NCBI GenBank assembly: GCA_002297415.1
Contig: DBKZ01000072.1
Coordinates: 229 to 16,141, forward strand
DNA from: Ruminococcaceae bacterium UBA737
GTDB lineage: Bacteria; Bacillota; Clostridia; Oscillospirales; Acutalibacteraceae
DNA: 15,913 nucleotides
Reading direction: 5' to 3'
Shown here: piece by piece, positions 8,250 through 14,854 of the stretch
How positions within the stretch are numbered: position 1 is the stretch's first letter
Layout: the number at the start of each line of letters is the position of its first letter
Made by a program: the position numbers and the translations under genes
The notes under the pieces: model-generated
The model's database searches: none
What the model saw: the letters and a program-made list of their open reading frames with translations, nothing else
Told to the model about the DNA's origin: nothing

Positions 8250-8674
8250 ATGAACATAAGCCGCTTATTGTGGCATTCTGCTGTAACTGGTGCTCCTATG
8301 CAGGAGCCGACCTTGCCGGAAACAACAGACTTAATTATCCGGCAGATGTTAAAATAATCCGCGTTCCCTGCTCATGCAGAGTAAACCCGATGTTTATATT
8401 AAGGGCTTTCCAGCGCGGAGCGGACGGTGTAATCCTTTGCGGATGCCACCCCGGAGACTGCCATTATACTTCCGGCAACTATTATACACGCCGCCGTATG
8501 GCTCTGCTCTTCTCAATGCTCGATTATCTCGGAATAGAGAGAGAAAGAACGAGAGTTGAGTGGGTTTCAGCGGCAGAGGGCGCAAAGTTTGCCGCTACAA
8601 TGAACGATTTTGTAAGCAAGGTTGCAAGCCTCGGCGAAAATAAAAGATTGGAGGATTTACGATGCAAGAAATAA
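8240..8674 (+). CDS. mvhD: MvhD/FlxD-like [2Fe-2S] linker subunit
   Basis: A 144-residue protein of the MvhD family, which docks to HdrA and feeds it electrons. Its conserved cysteine pattern is complete: CCNWC at 14-18, CSC at 44-46, CGC at 67-69 and HPGDCHY around Cys74. In MvhADG the protein connects a NiFe hydrogenase to HdrABC; here no hydrogenase genes are present and the following genes are Flx-like, so FlxD is the better functional name. GGAGGT (8225-8230) lies in the end of hdrA. The gene overlaps hdrA by 10 nt and the next gene by 13 nt, the tightest coupling in the operon. Confidence 0.92.
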   Translation: MQVNEHKPLIVAFCCNWCSYAGADLAGNNRLNYPADVKIIRVPCSCRVNPMFILRAFQRGADGVILCGCHPGDCHYTSGNYYTRRRMALLFSMLDYLGIERERTRVEWVSAAEGAKFAATMNDFVSKVASLGENKRLEDLRCKK

Positions 8675-9654
8675 ATCGCGAAATTCTCGTAAATAAAGCG
8701 CTTGAGCTTCTTGAAAACGGTACTGTCGACAGAGTTTTAGGCTGGAAAACAGGCGAGTTTTGCTATGATATTACTCCTGCCGTTTTCGAAAGCAAAGAGG
8801 AAATAAACGAAAATTTTGTTTTCAATGATTTTTGCGGAGCAAACTTTTCGAAATACCTTATTAAAGAAACAGCTAAGACCGAGAAAAAGGTTCTCGTTTT
8901 CTTAAAGCCCTGCGATACATACAGCTTTAATCAGCTTTTGACAGAGCATCGCTTTGACAGGGAAAAGGTTTATGCCGTAGGAGTTCCGTGTAACGGAATG
9001 CTTGATACCGGTAAAATCAGAGAAGCCGCCGAAAGCATTGCGAATGTTACCGATAACGGCGAAACCGTAGAAATTGAGACGCTTTTTGACGGTACTGTAA
9101 CCAAAAACAGAAACGAGCTTTTACCCGACCGCTGTATCAACTGCAAGTCGAAAAAGCATGTCGCCTATGACGAGCTTTTAGGCTCTGACGGAGAGGTTCT
9201 CGATTCAAACCGTTTCGACGAGGTCGAAAAGCTTGAAAAAATGACCCCCGACGAGCGCTTTGAATTCTGGCAGGGCGAGCTTTCAAGATGTATCAGATGC
9301 AATGCCTGCCGTGATGTATGTCCTGCATGTACATGCGAAAAATGCGTTTTCGATAACCCCGAGTCGGGCGTTGAAAATAAAGCCGCCGCCGATTCCTTTG
9401 AGGAAAAAATGTTCCATATTATAAGGGCTTTCCATGTTGCCGGCAGATGTACCGATTGCGGAGAATGCTCAAGAGTTTGTCCTCAGCACATTCCGCTCCA
9501 TCTTCTCAACAGAAAGTTTATTAAGGATATTGATGAGTTCTACGGCGATTATCAGGCAGGTGCCGAGGTAGGAAGCCGCGCTCCTATTGTCAATTATACA
9601 ACTGAGGATATCGAGCCTAAGGACGCGGTAGGAAGAGGTGACGGAAATGCGTAA
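8662..9654 (+). CDS. 4Fe-4S dicluster protein of the Flx/F420-hydrogenase-beta-like type (FlxC or FlxB)
   Basis: A 330-residue soluble iron-sulfur protein. The N-terminal two thirds resemble the F420-hydrogenase/formate dehydrogenase beta-like fold of electron-transfer subunits (LKPCDTYS at 81-88, VGVPCNG at 106-112, CINC at 158-161). The C-terminal part has a dicluster ferredoxin module: Cys210, 213, 216, 220 and Cys263, 266, 269, 273, with an extra cysteine group PACTCEKC (221-228) immediately after the first motif. In Flx-Hdr clusters of sulfate reducers two such proteins bridge the NAD(P)H-oxidising FlxA and FlxD. I cannot assign the FlxB or FlxC letter with certainty. The start has GGAGG at 8650-8654. 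It overlaps both neighbours. Confidence 0.82.
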   Translation: MQEINREILVNKALELLENGTVDRVLGWKTGEFCYDITPAVFESKEEINENFVFNDFCGANFSKYLIKETAKTEKKVLVFLKPCDTYSFNQLLTEHRFDREKVYAVGVPCNGMLDTGKIREAAESIANVTDNGETVEIETLFDGTVTKNRNELLPDRCINCKSKKHVAYDELLGSDGEVLDSNRFDEVEKLEKMTPDERFEFWQGELSRCIRCNACRDVCPACTCEKCVFDNPESGVENKAAADSFEEKMFHIIRAFHVAGRCTDCGECSRVCPQHIPLHLLNRKFIKDIDEFYGDYQAGAEVGSRAPIVNYTTEDIEPKDAVGRGDGNA

Positions 9655-10672
9655 AATATCACTTGATAATTTAAATTCGCTGTTTTCGGCTGTTAAATCC
9701 GAAATGAGACTTTATCTTCCTGTCGATACCAAGGGCGGAGCCAAATTCGAGGAATGGTCAGAGGATAAAAAGATGTCCGAGGCTTTAAATACTGTTAGAA
9801 GCGCGAAGGACCTTTTCTTCCCTCAGACCGAAAACCTTATGGATTTTAAAATCGAGGGTAAAAATATCGAGATAATAGACACAAGAAAAGAATGCGAGGA
9901 CTTTGTTGTTTTCGGAGTCCGCGCATGCGATGTAAGAAGTCTTGATGTTCTTGATAAGGTATTTTTAGCAGAGCCGGTCGATTCTTATTATAAAAACCGC
10001 AGAGACCACGGAATAATCGTTTCTTTAGCATGCAATAAGCCTGCGGAAACCTGCTTCTGCTCCGCTTTCGGAATTGATTCTTCCGAGCCTAAGGGCGATG
10101 TTCAGTGCTTTAAATCCGAGAACGAGCTTTTCTTAAATGCATTGACCGAAAAGGGCGAAAAACTTTTAAAGGCTGTTGAGAATGTAACAGAGCCGGCAAA
10201 TGAGGCTGATGTAACGCCTGTAAAGGCAGAAATTAAGGAAAGAATGAAAAAGCTTCCTCTTTCTCACCTTAAAACCGATTCTTTCGGAGCGGGAAAAACA
10301 AAGGAGTTTTTCGATGACCCTGCATGGGCGGAGCTTTCCGAGTCGTGCTTAGGCTGCGGAACCTGCACCTTCGTTTGCCCTACATGTCAGTGCTATGATA
10401 TAAAGGATTTTAATACAGGCCACGGCGTCAAGCGCTTCCGTTGCTGGGATTCGTGCATGTATTCGGAATTCACTAAAATGTCAGCCGGTCAGCCGAGACT
10501 TACTCAGCTTGAGCGCTTCCGTCAGAGATTTATGCATAAGCTTGTATATTTCCCGACTAATAACGACGGTATGTTTTCCTGCGTCGGTTGCGGAAGATGT
10601 CTTTCAAAATGCCCGATACAGATGAATATTGTTAAGGTAATGAAAAAACTGGGAGGTAATAAAAATGTCTGA
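9647..10672 (+). CDS. 4Fe-4S protein related to AsrA / NAD(P)-linked hydrogenase beta subunits (FlxB or FlxC)
   Basis: A 341-residue iron-sulfur subunit. Residues 88-99 contain GVRACDVRSL, a motif shared with anaerobic sulfite reductase subunit A and hydrogenase beta subunits. Two ferredoxin motifs follow at Cys234, 237, 240, 244 and Cys312, 315, 318, 322, with additional cysteines at 247, 249, 266 and 270. It would carry electrons from the FAD protein encoded next. I prefer ATG 9647 to a GTG 9 nt earlier (9638), because GGAAGAGG (9631-9638) is well spaced for 9647 and would overlap the GTG. Overlap with the upstream stop is then 8 nt. AsrA identity is unlikely, since no AsrC sirohaem subunit is nearby. 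Confidence 0.85.
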   Translation: MRKISLDNLNSLFSAVKSEMRLYLPVDTKGGAKFEEWSEDKKMSEALNTVRSAKDLFFPQTENLMDFKIEGKNIEIIDTRKECEDFVVFGVRACDVRSLDVLDKVFLAEPVDSYYKNRRDHGIIVSLACNKPAETCFCSAFGIDSSEPKGDVQCFKSENELFLNALTEKGEKLLKAVENVTEPANEADVTPVKAEIKERMKKLPLSHLKTDSFGAGKTKEFFDDPAWAELSESCLGCGTCTFVCPTCQCYDIKDFNTGHGVKRFRCWDSCMYSEFTKMSAGQPRLTQLERFRQRFMHKLVYFPTNNDGMFSCVGCGRCLSKCPIQMNIVKVMKKLGGNKNV

Positions 10673-11498
10673 AATAAAAGAACCTCTTATTCCGAAAATC
10701 GGAGTGGTAACGGATATAAGAATTGATACTCCCGATGTTAAAACCTTCAGGGTTGTCACTCCCGACGGCAAAAAGGCTTTCGAGCATAAGCCGGGGCAGT
10801 GCGCAATGCTTTCTATCCCCGGAGTAGGCGAGGCAATGTTTTCGATAACCTCTTCTCCTACAAATACCGAGTTTATGGAATTTTCCATTAAAAAGTGCGG
10901 CTGCGTAACCGAGTGGCTCCATTCAATGGAGGTAGGTCAGCAGATAACCATAAGAGGACCTTACGGCAGACCGTTCCCCGTTGATACCGAATTTGCAGGC
11001 CACGATATGTTATTCGTTGCAGGCGGTATAGGTCTTGCTCCGCTTCGTTCGGTAATTAACTATTGCCGCCACTATAGAGACCGTTACGGCAAAATTGATA
11101 TTGTTTACGGTTCAAGAAGCAAACAGGACCTCGTTGATTATAAGGAAATTATCGACGAATGGGCAAACGATACAGGCGTTAATGTCCACCTCACTATCGA
11201 CCGCGAACAGCCCGAGTGGGACGGACATGTTGGATTTGTTCCGAATTATGTAAAAGAGCTCGGCTTTTCAACCGATAAAATAGCCGTTCTCTGCGGTCCT
11301 CCGATTATGATTAAGTTTACACTTGCAGGACTTCAGGAATTGGGCTTTGATAAAACTCAGGTCTATACCACTATGGAGCTTCGCATGAAATGCGGAATAG
11401 GCAAGTGCGGACGCTGCAATATCGGTTCTAAATATGTTTGCAAGGACGGTCCCGTATTTCGTTTCGACGAAATCGACGAGCTTCCCGATGAATATTGA
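10665..11498 (+). CDS. flxA: FAD/NAD(P)H-binding oxidoreductase with C-terminal [2Fe-2S] (FlxA; AsrB/hydrogenase-gamma-like)
   Basis: A 277-residue ferredoxin-NADP+ reductase-type flavoprotein. A beta-barrel FAD domain fills roughly 1-108, with FSITSSP (59-65) in place of the usual RxYS motif and GPYGRPF at 98-104. The pyridine-nucleotide domain has VAGGIGLAPLRS at 118-129 and CGPPIM at 210-215. A C-terminal [2Fe-2S] site is formed by Cys243, 248, 251 and 259. The family includes AsrB, dihydroorotate dehydrogenase PyrK, hydrogenase gamma subunits and FlxA of the Flx-Hdr complex. The Hdr/FlxD context makes FlxA the best match: it would oxidise NADH or NADPH and send electrons to the two preceding iron-sulfur proteins. 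GGGAGGT (10651-10657) supports the start, and there is an 8-nt overlap with the gene before. Preference for NADH over NADPH cannot be read with confidence. Confidence 0.88.
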   Translation: MSEIKEPLIPKIGVVTDIRIDTPDVKTFRVVTPDGKKAFEHKPGQCAMLSIPGVGEAMFSITSSPTNTEFMEFSIKKCGCVTEWLHSMEVGQQITIRGPYGRPFPVDTEFAGHDMLFVAGGIGLAPLRSVINYCRHYRDRYGKIDIVYGSRSKQDLVDYKEIIDEWANDTGVNVHLTIDREQPEWDGHVGFVPNYVKELGFSTDKIAVLCGPPIMIKFTLAGLQELGFDKTQVYTTMELRMKCGIGKCGRCNIGSKYVCKDGPVFRFDEIDELPDEY

Positions 11499-11515
11499 TA
11501 AGGAGAAATAAAATA

Positions 11516-12190
11516 ATGGAAAATATGGTTGATATTTATCTGTTCGGAAAAAAATACAGCGTTCCCGATGACCTTACCATTATGCGCGCTATGGAATATG
11601 CCGGATATCAGCTTGTCCGCGGCTGCGGTTGCAGAAACGGATTTTGCGGAGCCTGCGCTACCATTTACCGTATAAAGGGCGATAGGGAGCTTAAGACCTG
11701 TCTTGCATGTCAGACCAAGGTCGAGAATAATATGTATGTAGCAACTCTTCCTTTCTTTCCGCTTGTCAAGCAGGTTTATGATATGGAAAAAATCAAGCCT
11801 ACAGAGCAGATTATGATGCAGCTTTACCCAGAAATTTATGCCTGCGTCGGCTGTAACGCCTGCACAAAAAGCTGTACTCAGGGACTTAATGTTATGCAGT
11901 ATATCGCTTATGCTCAGCGCGGCGAATTCGATAAGTGCGCAGAGGAATCCTTTGACTGCGTAATGTGCGGAGTTTGTTCTTCGAGATGCCCCGCAGGAAT
12001 TTCACATCCTCAGGTAGCGATGCTTGCAAGAAGACTTAACGGAAAATATCTTGCTCCGAAGTCTAAGCACTTGGAGGACAGAGTTCAGGAGATTAAGGAC
12101 GGAACCTTTACCGAGCTTATCGAAAGCCTTATGGGAAAACCGATTGAAGAAATGCAAGAGCTTTATAATAACAGAGAGATAGAGAAATAA
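11516..12190 (+). CDS. frdB: Fumarate reductase iron-sulfur subunit, TfrB-like N-terminal portion without CCG domain
   Basis: A 224-residue iron-sulfur protein that would wire electrons to the flavoprotein encoded next. The N-terminal half is a plant-type [2Fe-2S] domain with Cys39, 44, 47 and 62 (also Cys37, Cys65). The C-terminal half has two motifs, Cys110, 113, 116, 120 and Cys148, 151, 154, 158. Classical FrdB/SdhB proteins hold one [4Fe-4S] and one [3Fe-4S] and bind a quinone-reactive membrane anchor; here both motifs have four cysteines, predicting two [4Fe-4S] as in HdrC and the front of TfrB. No membrane anchor genes follow. I place the start at ATG 11516 because AGGAGA (11501-11506) is well placed; a TTG at 11495 overlaps the upstream stop and would put that site inside the coding region. 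Confidence 0.85.
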   Translation: MENMVDIYLFGKKYSVPDDLTIMRAMEYAGYQLVRGCGCRNGFCGACATIYRIKGDRELKTCLACQTKVENNMYVATLPFFPLVKQVYDMEKIKPTEQIMMQLYPEIYACVGCNACTKSCTQGLNVMQYIAYAQRGEFDKCAEESFDCVMCGVCSSRCPAGISHPQVAMLARRLNGKYLAPKSKHLEDRVQEIKDGTFTELIESLMGKPIEEMQELYNNREIEK

Positions 12191-12204
12191 GGAGGGAAGA
12201 TAAG

Positions 12205-13803
12205 ATGTATTCAAAGGAATTTCAGGAGTCTTTAAAGGCGGTTGAAGCGGCAAGAGACGCGAATATCGCTTATGAGCCTGTCAGAATGACAGCAAAGGAA
12301 AAGGATGAGCTTTTGTGCGCTTATCATCCCGACTATAAAAAGAGCGAGTTCAGAGCATTAAAGGTCGGCCCTAATAAGGGCGAAGAGCTTCCTCATGAGC
12401 TTTGCGATATTTTGGAAGCAAACAGCCGTATCAAGGCAGAGGATATTGATTTAAACGATGTTAAATATGATGTCGACGTTCTTATTATCGGCGGCGGCGG
12501 AGCAGGAACCTCTGCGGCTATAGAAGCTGATAAAGCAGGCGCTAAGACCATGATAGTAACAAAGCTTCGCATGGGTGACGCTAATACAATGATGGCAGAG
12601 GGCGGAATTCAGGCTGCCGATAAACCCAACGACTCGCCTGCAATCCATTTTGTGGACGCTTTCGGCGGCGGACATTATGCCGCTAAGCGTGAGCTTCTCG
12701 CTAAGCTTGTCTGCGACGCACCCGAGGCTATTAAATGGCTTAACGATTTGGGAGTTGAATTCGATAAGGCTCCCGACGGCACTATGATTACCACCCACGG
12801 CGGCGGAACCTCAAGAAAGAGAATGCATGCGGCAAAGGACTATTCCGGAGCCGAAATTATGAGAACTCTGCGCGATGAGGTTATAAACCGCGGAATAACC
12901 GTTGTTGATTTCACATCGGCAATAGAGCTTATTTTAGACGAAAACGGCAATGCCGCAGGCGCTGTTTTAATGAATATGGAAACGCATGAGCTTATGGTTG
13001 CTCGCGCTAAAACCGTTATAATTGCAACCGGCGGTGCAGGAAGAATGCACTATCAGGGCTTCCCGACCTCAAATCACTACGGTGCAACGGCTGACGGTCT
13101 TGTATTAGGCTACAGAGCAGGCGCTAAGCTTTTATATGCCGAAACTCTACAGTACCACCCGACGGGCGCCGCTTTCCCTCAGCAGATATTCGGCGCACTC
13201 GTAACAGAAAAGGTTCGCTCGCTCGGTGCTAAGCTTGTTAACCGTGACGGTAAGGTATTCATGCATCCGCTTGAGACCCGTGATGTTGCGGCGGCTTCAA
13301 TTATCCGCGAATGCTCGGATAGGGATGAGGGCGTTGATACAGGAAGCGGAAAGGCTGTATGGCTCGATACTCCTATGATTGAAAAAATCGGCGGCGAGGG
13401 CACGATTGAAAAAAGAATTCCAGCAATGATGAGAATGTTCACAAGCTACGGAATTGATATAAGAAAGGAACCGATTTTGGTTTATCCTACTCTTCATTAT
13501 CAGAACGGCGGACTTGATATCAATGTAAACGGTATGACGACAAATGTTGAAAACCTGTTCGTAGCAGGCGAGGCTGTCGGCGGAATTCACGGAAGAAACC
13601 GTCTTATGGGAAATTCTCTTCTTGATGTCATTGTTTTCGGAAGAAACGCCGGAATAAATGCGGCAAAGAAAGCCGAAAGCACAAATTTAGGCAAGCTTAC
13701 ATTAGAGCATATCGCGAAGTTCGATAAAGAGCGTGAAGCCGCAGGTATTAAAACCGATATGGTATCGCCGAAGCTTTTGCCGGATTACAGAAGAAAAAAA
13801 TAA
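12205..13803 (+). CDS. frdA: Soluble fumarate reductase flavoprotein subunit
   Basis: A 532-residue flavoprotein of the fumarate reductase/succinate dehydrogenase superfamily, expected to reduce fumarate to succinate. The FAD dinucleotide motif GGGGAG is at 96-101. By alignment with Shewanella flavocytochrome c3 (remembered numbering) the active site is complete: His318 in HPTG, Glu335 and Arg338 in TEKVR, proton-donor-type Arg359 in ETRD, His431 in PTLHY and Arg466 in GRNRLMGNSLLD. The histidine that covalently binds FAD in E. coli FrdA (HTVAAEGG) is replaced by Asn127 (NTMMAEGG), so FAD should be noncovalent. There is an extension of about 90 residues before the FAD motif, and only about 66 residues after Arg466, so the C-terminal domain of E. 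coli FrdA is largely missing. Succinate dehydrogenase direction or a related acrylate-type reductase is possible, but mdh and fumC in the same operon favour fumarate. Confidence 0.88.
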   Translation: MYSKEFQESLKAVEAARDANIAYEPVRMTAKEKDELLCAYHPDYKKSEFRALKVGPNKGEELPHELCDILEANSRIKAEDIDLNDVKYDVDVLIIGGGGAGTSAAIEADKAGAKTMIVTKLRMGDANTMMAEGGIQAADKPNDSPAIHFVDAFGGGHYAAKRELLAKLVCDAPEAIKWLNDLGVEFDKAPDGTMITTHGGGTSRKRMHAAKDYSGAEIMRTLRDEVINRGITVVDFTSAIELILDENGNAAGAVLMNMETHELMVARAKTVIIATGGAGRMHYQGFPTSNHYGATADGLVLGYRAGAKLLYAETLQYHPTGAAFPQQIFGALVTEKVRSLGAKLVNRDGKVFMHPLETRDVAAASIIRECSDRDEGVDTGSGKAVWLDTPMIEKIGGEGTIEKRIPAMMRMFTSYGIDIRKEPILVYPTLHYQNGGLDINVNGMTTNVENLFVAGEAVGGIHGRNRLMGNSLLDVIVFGRNAGINAAKKAESTNLGKLTLEHIAKFDKEREAAGIKTDMVSPKLLPDYRRKK

Positions 13804-13824
13804 TAATTTAAGGGGTTAAATAAA

Positions 13825-14145
13825 ATGATTACAGATTTGCTTGAAGCACTGACTATATTTTGCTTTGGACTTTCGTGGCCTATTTCTATTCGCAAATCTA
13901 TTATTTCGCGCACCGCAAAGGGCAAAAGTCTTTTCTTTGAGGTATTTTTGCTTGTCGGTTACGCTTGCGGAATTGCAAGAAAGATTATACAGGTATCGGG
14001 CGGCAGCTCCGGCTTTATATTCTTTTTAAGCTTTTTCTTCTATGTGCTGAATTTTATAGAAATTTCTATAGATGTCTGCCTTTATTTCAGAAACAAAAAG
14101 CTTGATGAGATTGCAGACGCCGAAAAGGAAGCCGCAAAGGTATAA
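13825..14145 (+). CDS. Small three-helix membrane protein, PQ-loop/SemiSWEET-like
   Basis: A 106-residue protein with three probable membrane helices at about 4-20, 37-55 and 62-88, then a short charged tail rich in Asp, Glu, Lys and Ala. The stretch around 18-36 (a WP pair, a basic patch, then RTAKGKSL) recalls the PQ-loop motif region of SemiSWEET and PQ-loop transporters, which are half-transporters of about 90 residues that work as dimers. It starts 21 nt after frdA with AGGGG upstream (13811-13815), so it is probably co-transcribed. A role in moving a dicarboxylate or sugar, or in tethering the reductase to the membrane, is conceivable but unproven. The family call is by eye and of moderate strength. 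Confidence 0.6.
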   Translation: MITDLLEALTIFCFGLSWPISIRKSIISRTAKGKSLFFEVFLLVGYACGIARKIIQVSGGSSGFIFFLSFFFYVLNFIEISIDVCLYFRNKKLDEIADAEKEAAKV

Positions 14146-14159
14146 TTTGAGGTGATTTT

Positions 14160-14813
14160 ATGGCAAAAACTTATAAGAATAATCTGCTTGTTTCGCTTTT
14201 AAGGCTTCTAGGAGCATTTGTAATTTCTTGGTTGATAATAGTCGTTATTTTTGCGGTCTGCACTTCCTCGGAGGATGAAATTCCCGCTAAATATAATGCT
14301 TTGATGTGCGTGCTTTCAATTGTCCTTGCTTTTGCCGAAAATATTATTATTGATTTCAATTCAGCTCAGCGCTATAAAAATCTTATTAAAAAGGCCGAGG
14401 CGGATATAACTGCTGTTAATGAAACCTCAGCCTCCTTAATGGATAAGGCTGAAAGGGTCGCCGATAAGTACAGAAATACAGAAACCGAGGTAATGGAAAA
14501 ATTTGCCGAGGCAAGAAAAGGCGGACAGCAGGGAAGAATAAGAACGAGTAAGGATTTTAAGGCTGTTATTGAGGCATACCCTGAGCTTCAGTCCAATGTG
14601 CATACGCAAATGCTTTTAAGTCAGATTGAAAATACTGAAAATGCAAAGCTTAATTTCAGAATGGCTTTTTCAGATGCGGTTGTCCGTTATAATTCGAAAA
14701 TTCATTCTTTCCCAATCGTTATGTTCAGAAAGCTTTTTAAGTTTGAAGACTATGAAATTAAGACGAACGTTTTAAACGATGATATTGTTTCCGACGAAGA
14801 ACTCGGAATATAA
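14160..14813 (+). CDS. LemA-like membrane protein
   Basis: A 217-residue protein with two hydrophobic helices near the N terminus (about 11-34 and 46-64), followed by a long helical region. The C-terminal half matches the LemA family pattern: an EAYPELQSN segment at 138-146, then ENTENAKLNFR at 157-167, AVVRYNSKIHSFP at 173-185 and an acidic tail. LemA proteins form membrane-anchored helical bundles and have no settled biochemical role. Typical LemA has a single N-terminal helix; this one appears to have two and a less conserved front half. It lies 14 nt after the previous gene with GAGGTG at 14149-14154, and is the last gene before the terminator, so it is likely part of the operon. Confidence 0.72.
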   Translation: MAKTYKNNLLVSLLRLLGAFVISWLIIVVIFAVCTSSEDEIPAKYNALMCVLSIVLAFAENIIIDFNSAQRYKNLIKKAEADITAVNETSASLMDKAERVADKYRNTETEVMEKFAEARKGGQQGRIRTSKDFKAVIEAYPELQSNVHTQMLLSQIENTENAKLNFRMAFSDAVVRYNSKIHSFPIVMFRKLFKFEDYEIKTNVLNDDIVSDEELGI

Positions 14814-14815
14814 TT

Positions 14816-14854
14816 AAAAGTCCCTGAGAACATTTAATGTTCTCAGGGACTTTT
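14816..14854. terminator. Bidirectional intrinsic terminator between convergent genes
   Basis: The arm AAAAGTCCCTGAGAACATT (14816-14834) is the exact reverse complement of 14836-14854, leaving one central base; in practice this is a stem of about 16-17 bp with a small loop. The A-tract on one side and T-tract on the other make it work in both directions. It ends the plus-strand operon 3 nt after the LemA-like gene. The minus-strand gene ends inside it: the stop codon and last few codons of the alkD-like gene (14843 onward) lie within the stem. Confidence 0.9.

Noticed and set aside
8240..8674. Link to a NiFe hydrogenase (MvhADG)
   Set aside because: Only the MvhD-like gene is found; no large or small hydrogenase subunit exists in the window, and the NAD(P)H-oxidising FlxA supplies an alternative electron source.
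9647..11498. Anaerobic sulfite reductase AsrAB
   Set aside because: The two proteins resemble AsrA and AsrB, but no AsrC sirohaem subunit is present and they are embedded in an hdr-flx series, which fits Flx better.
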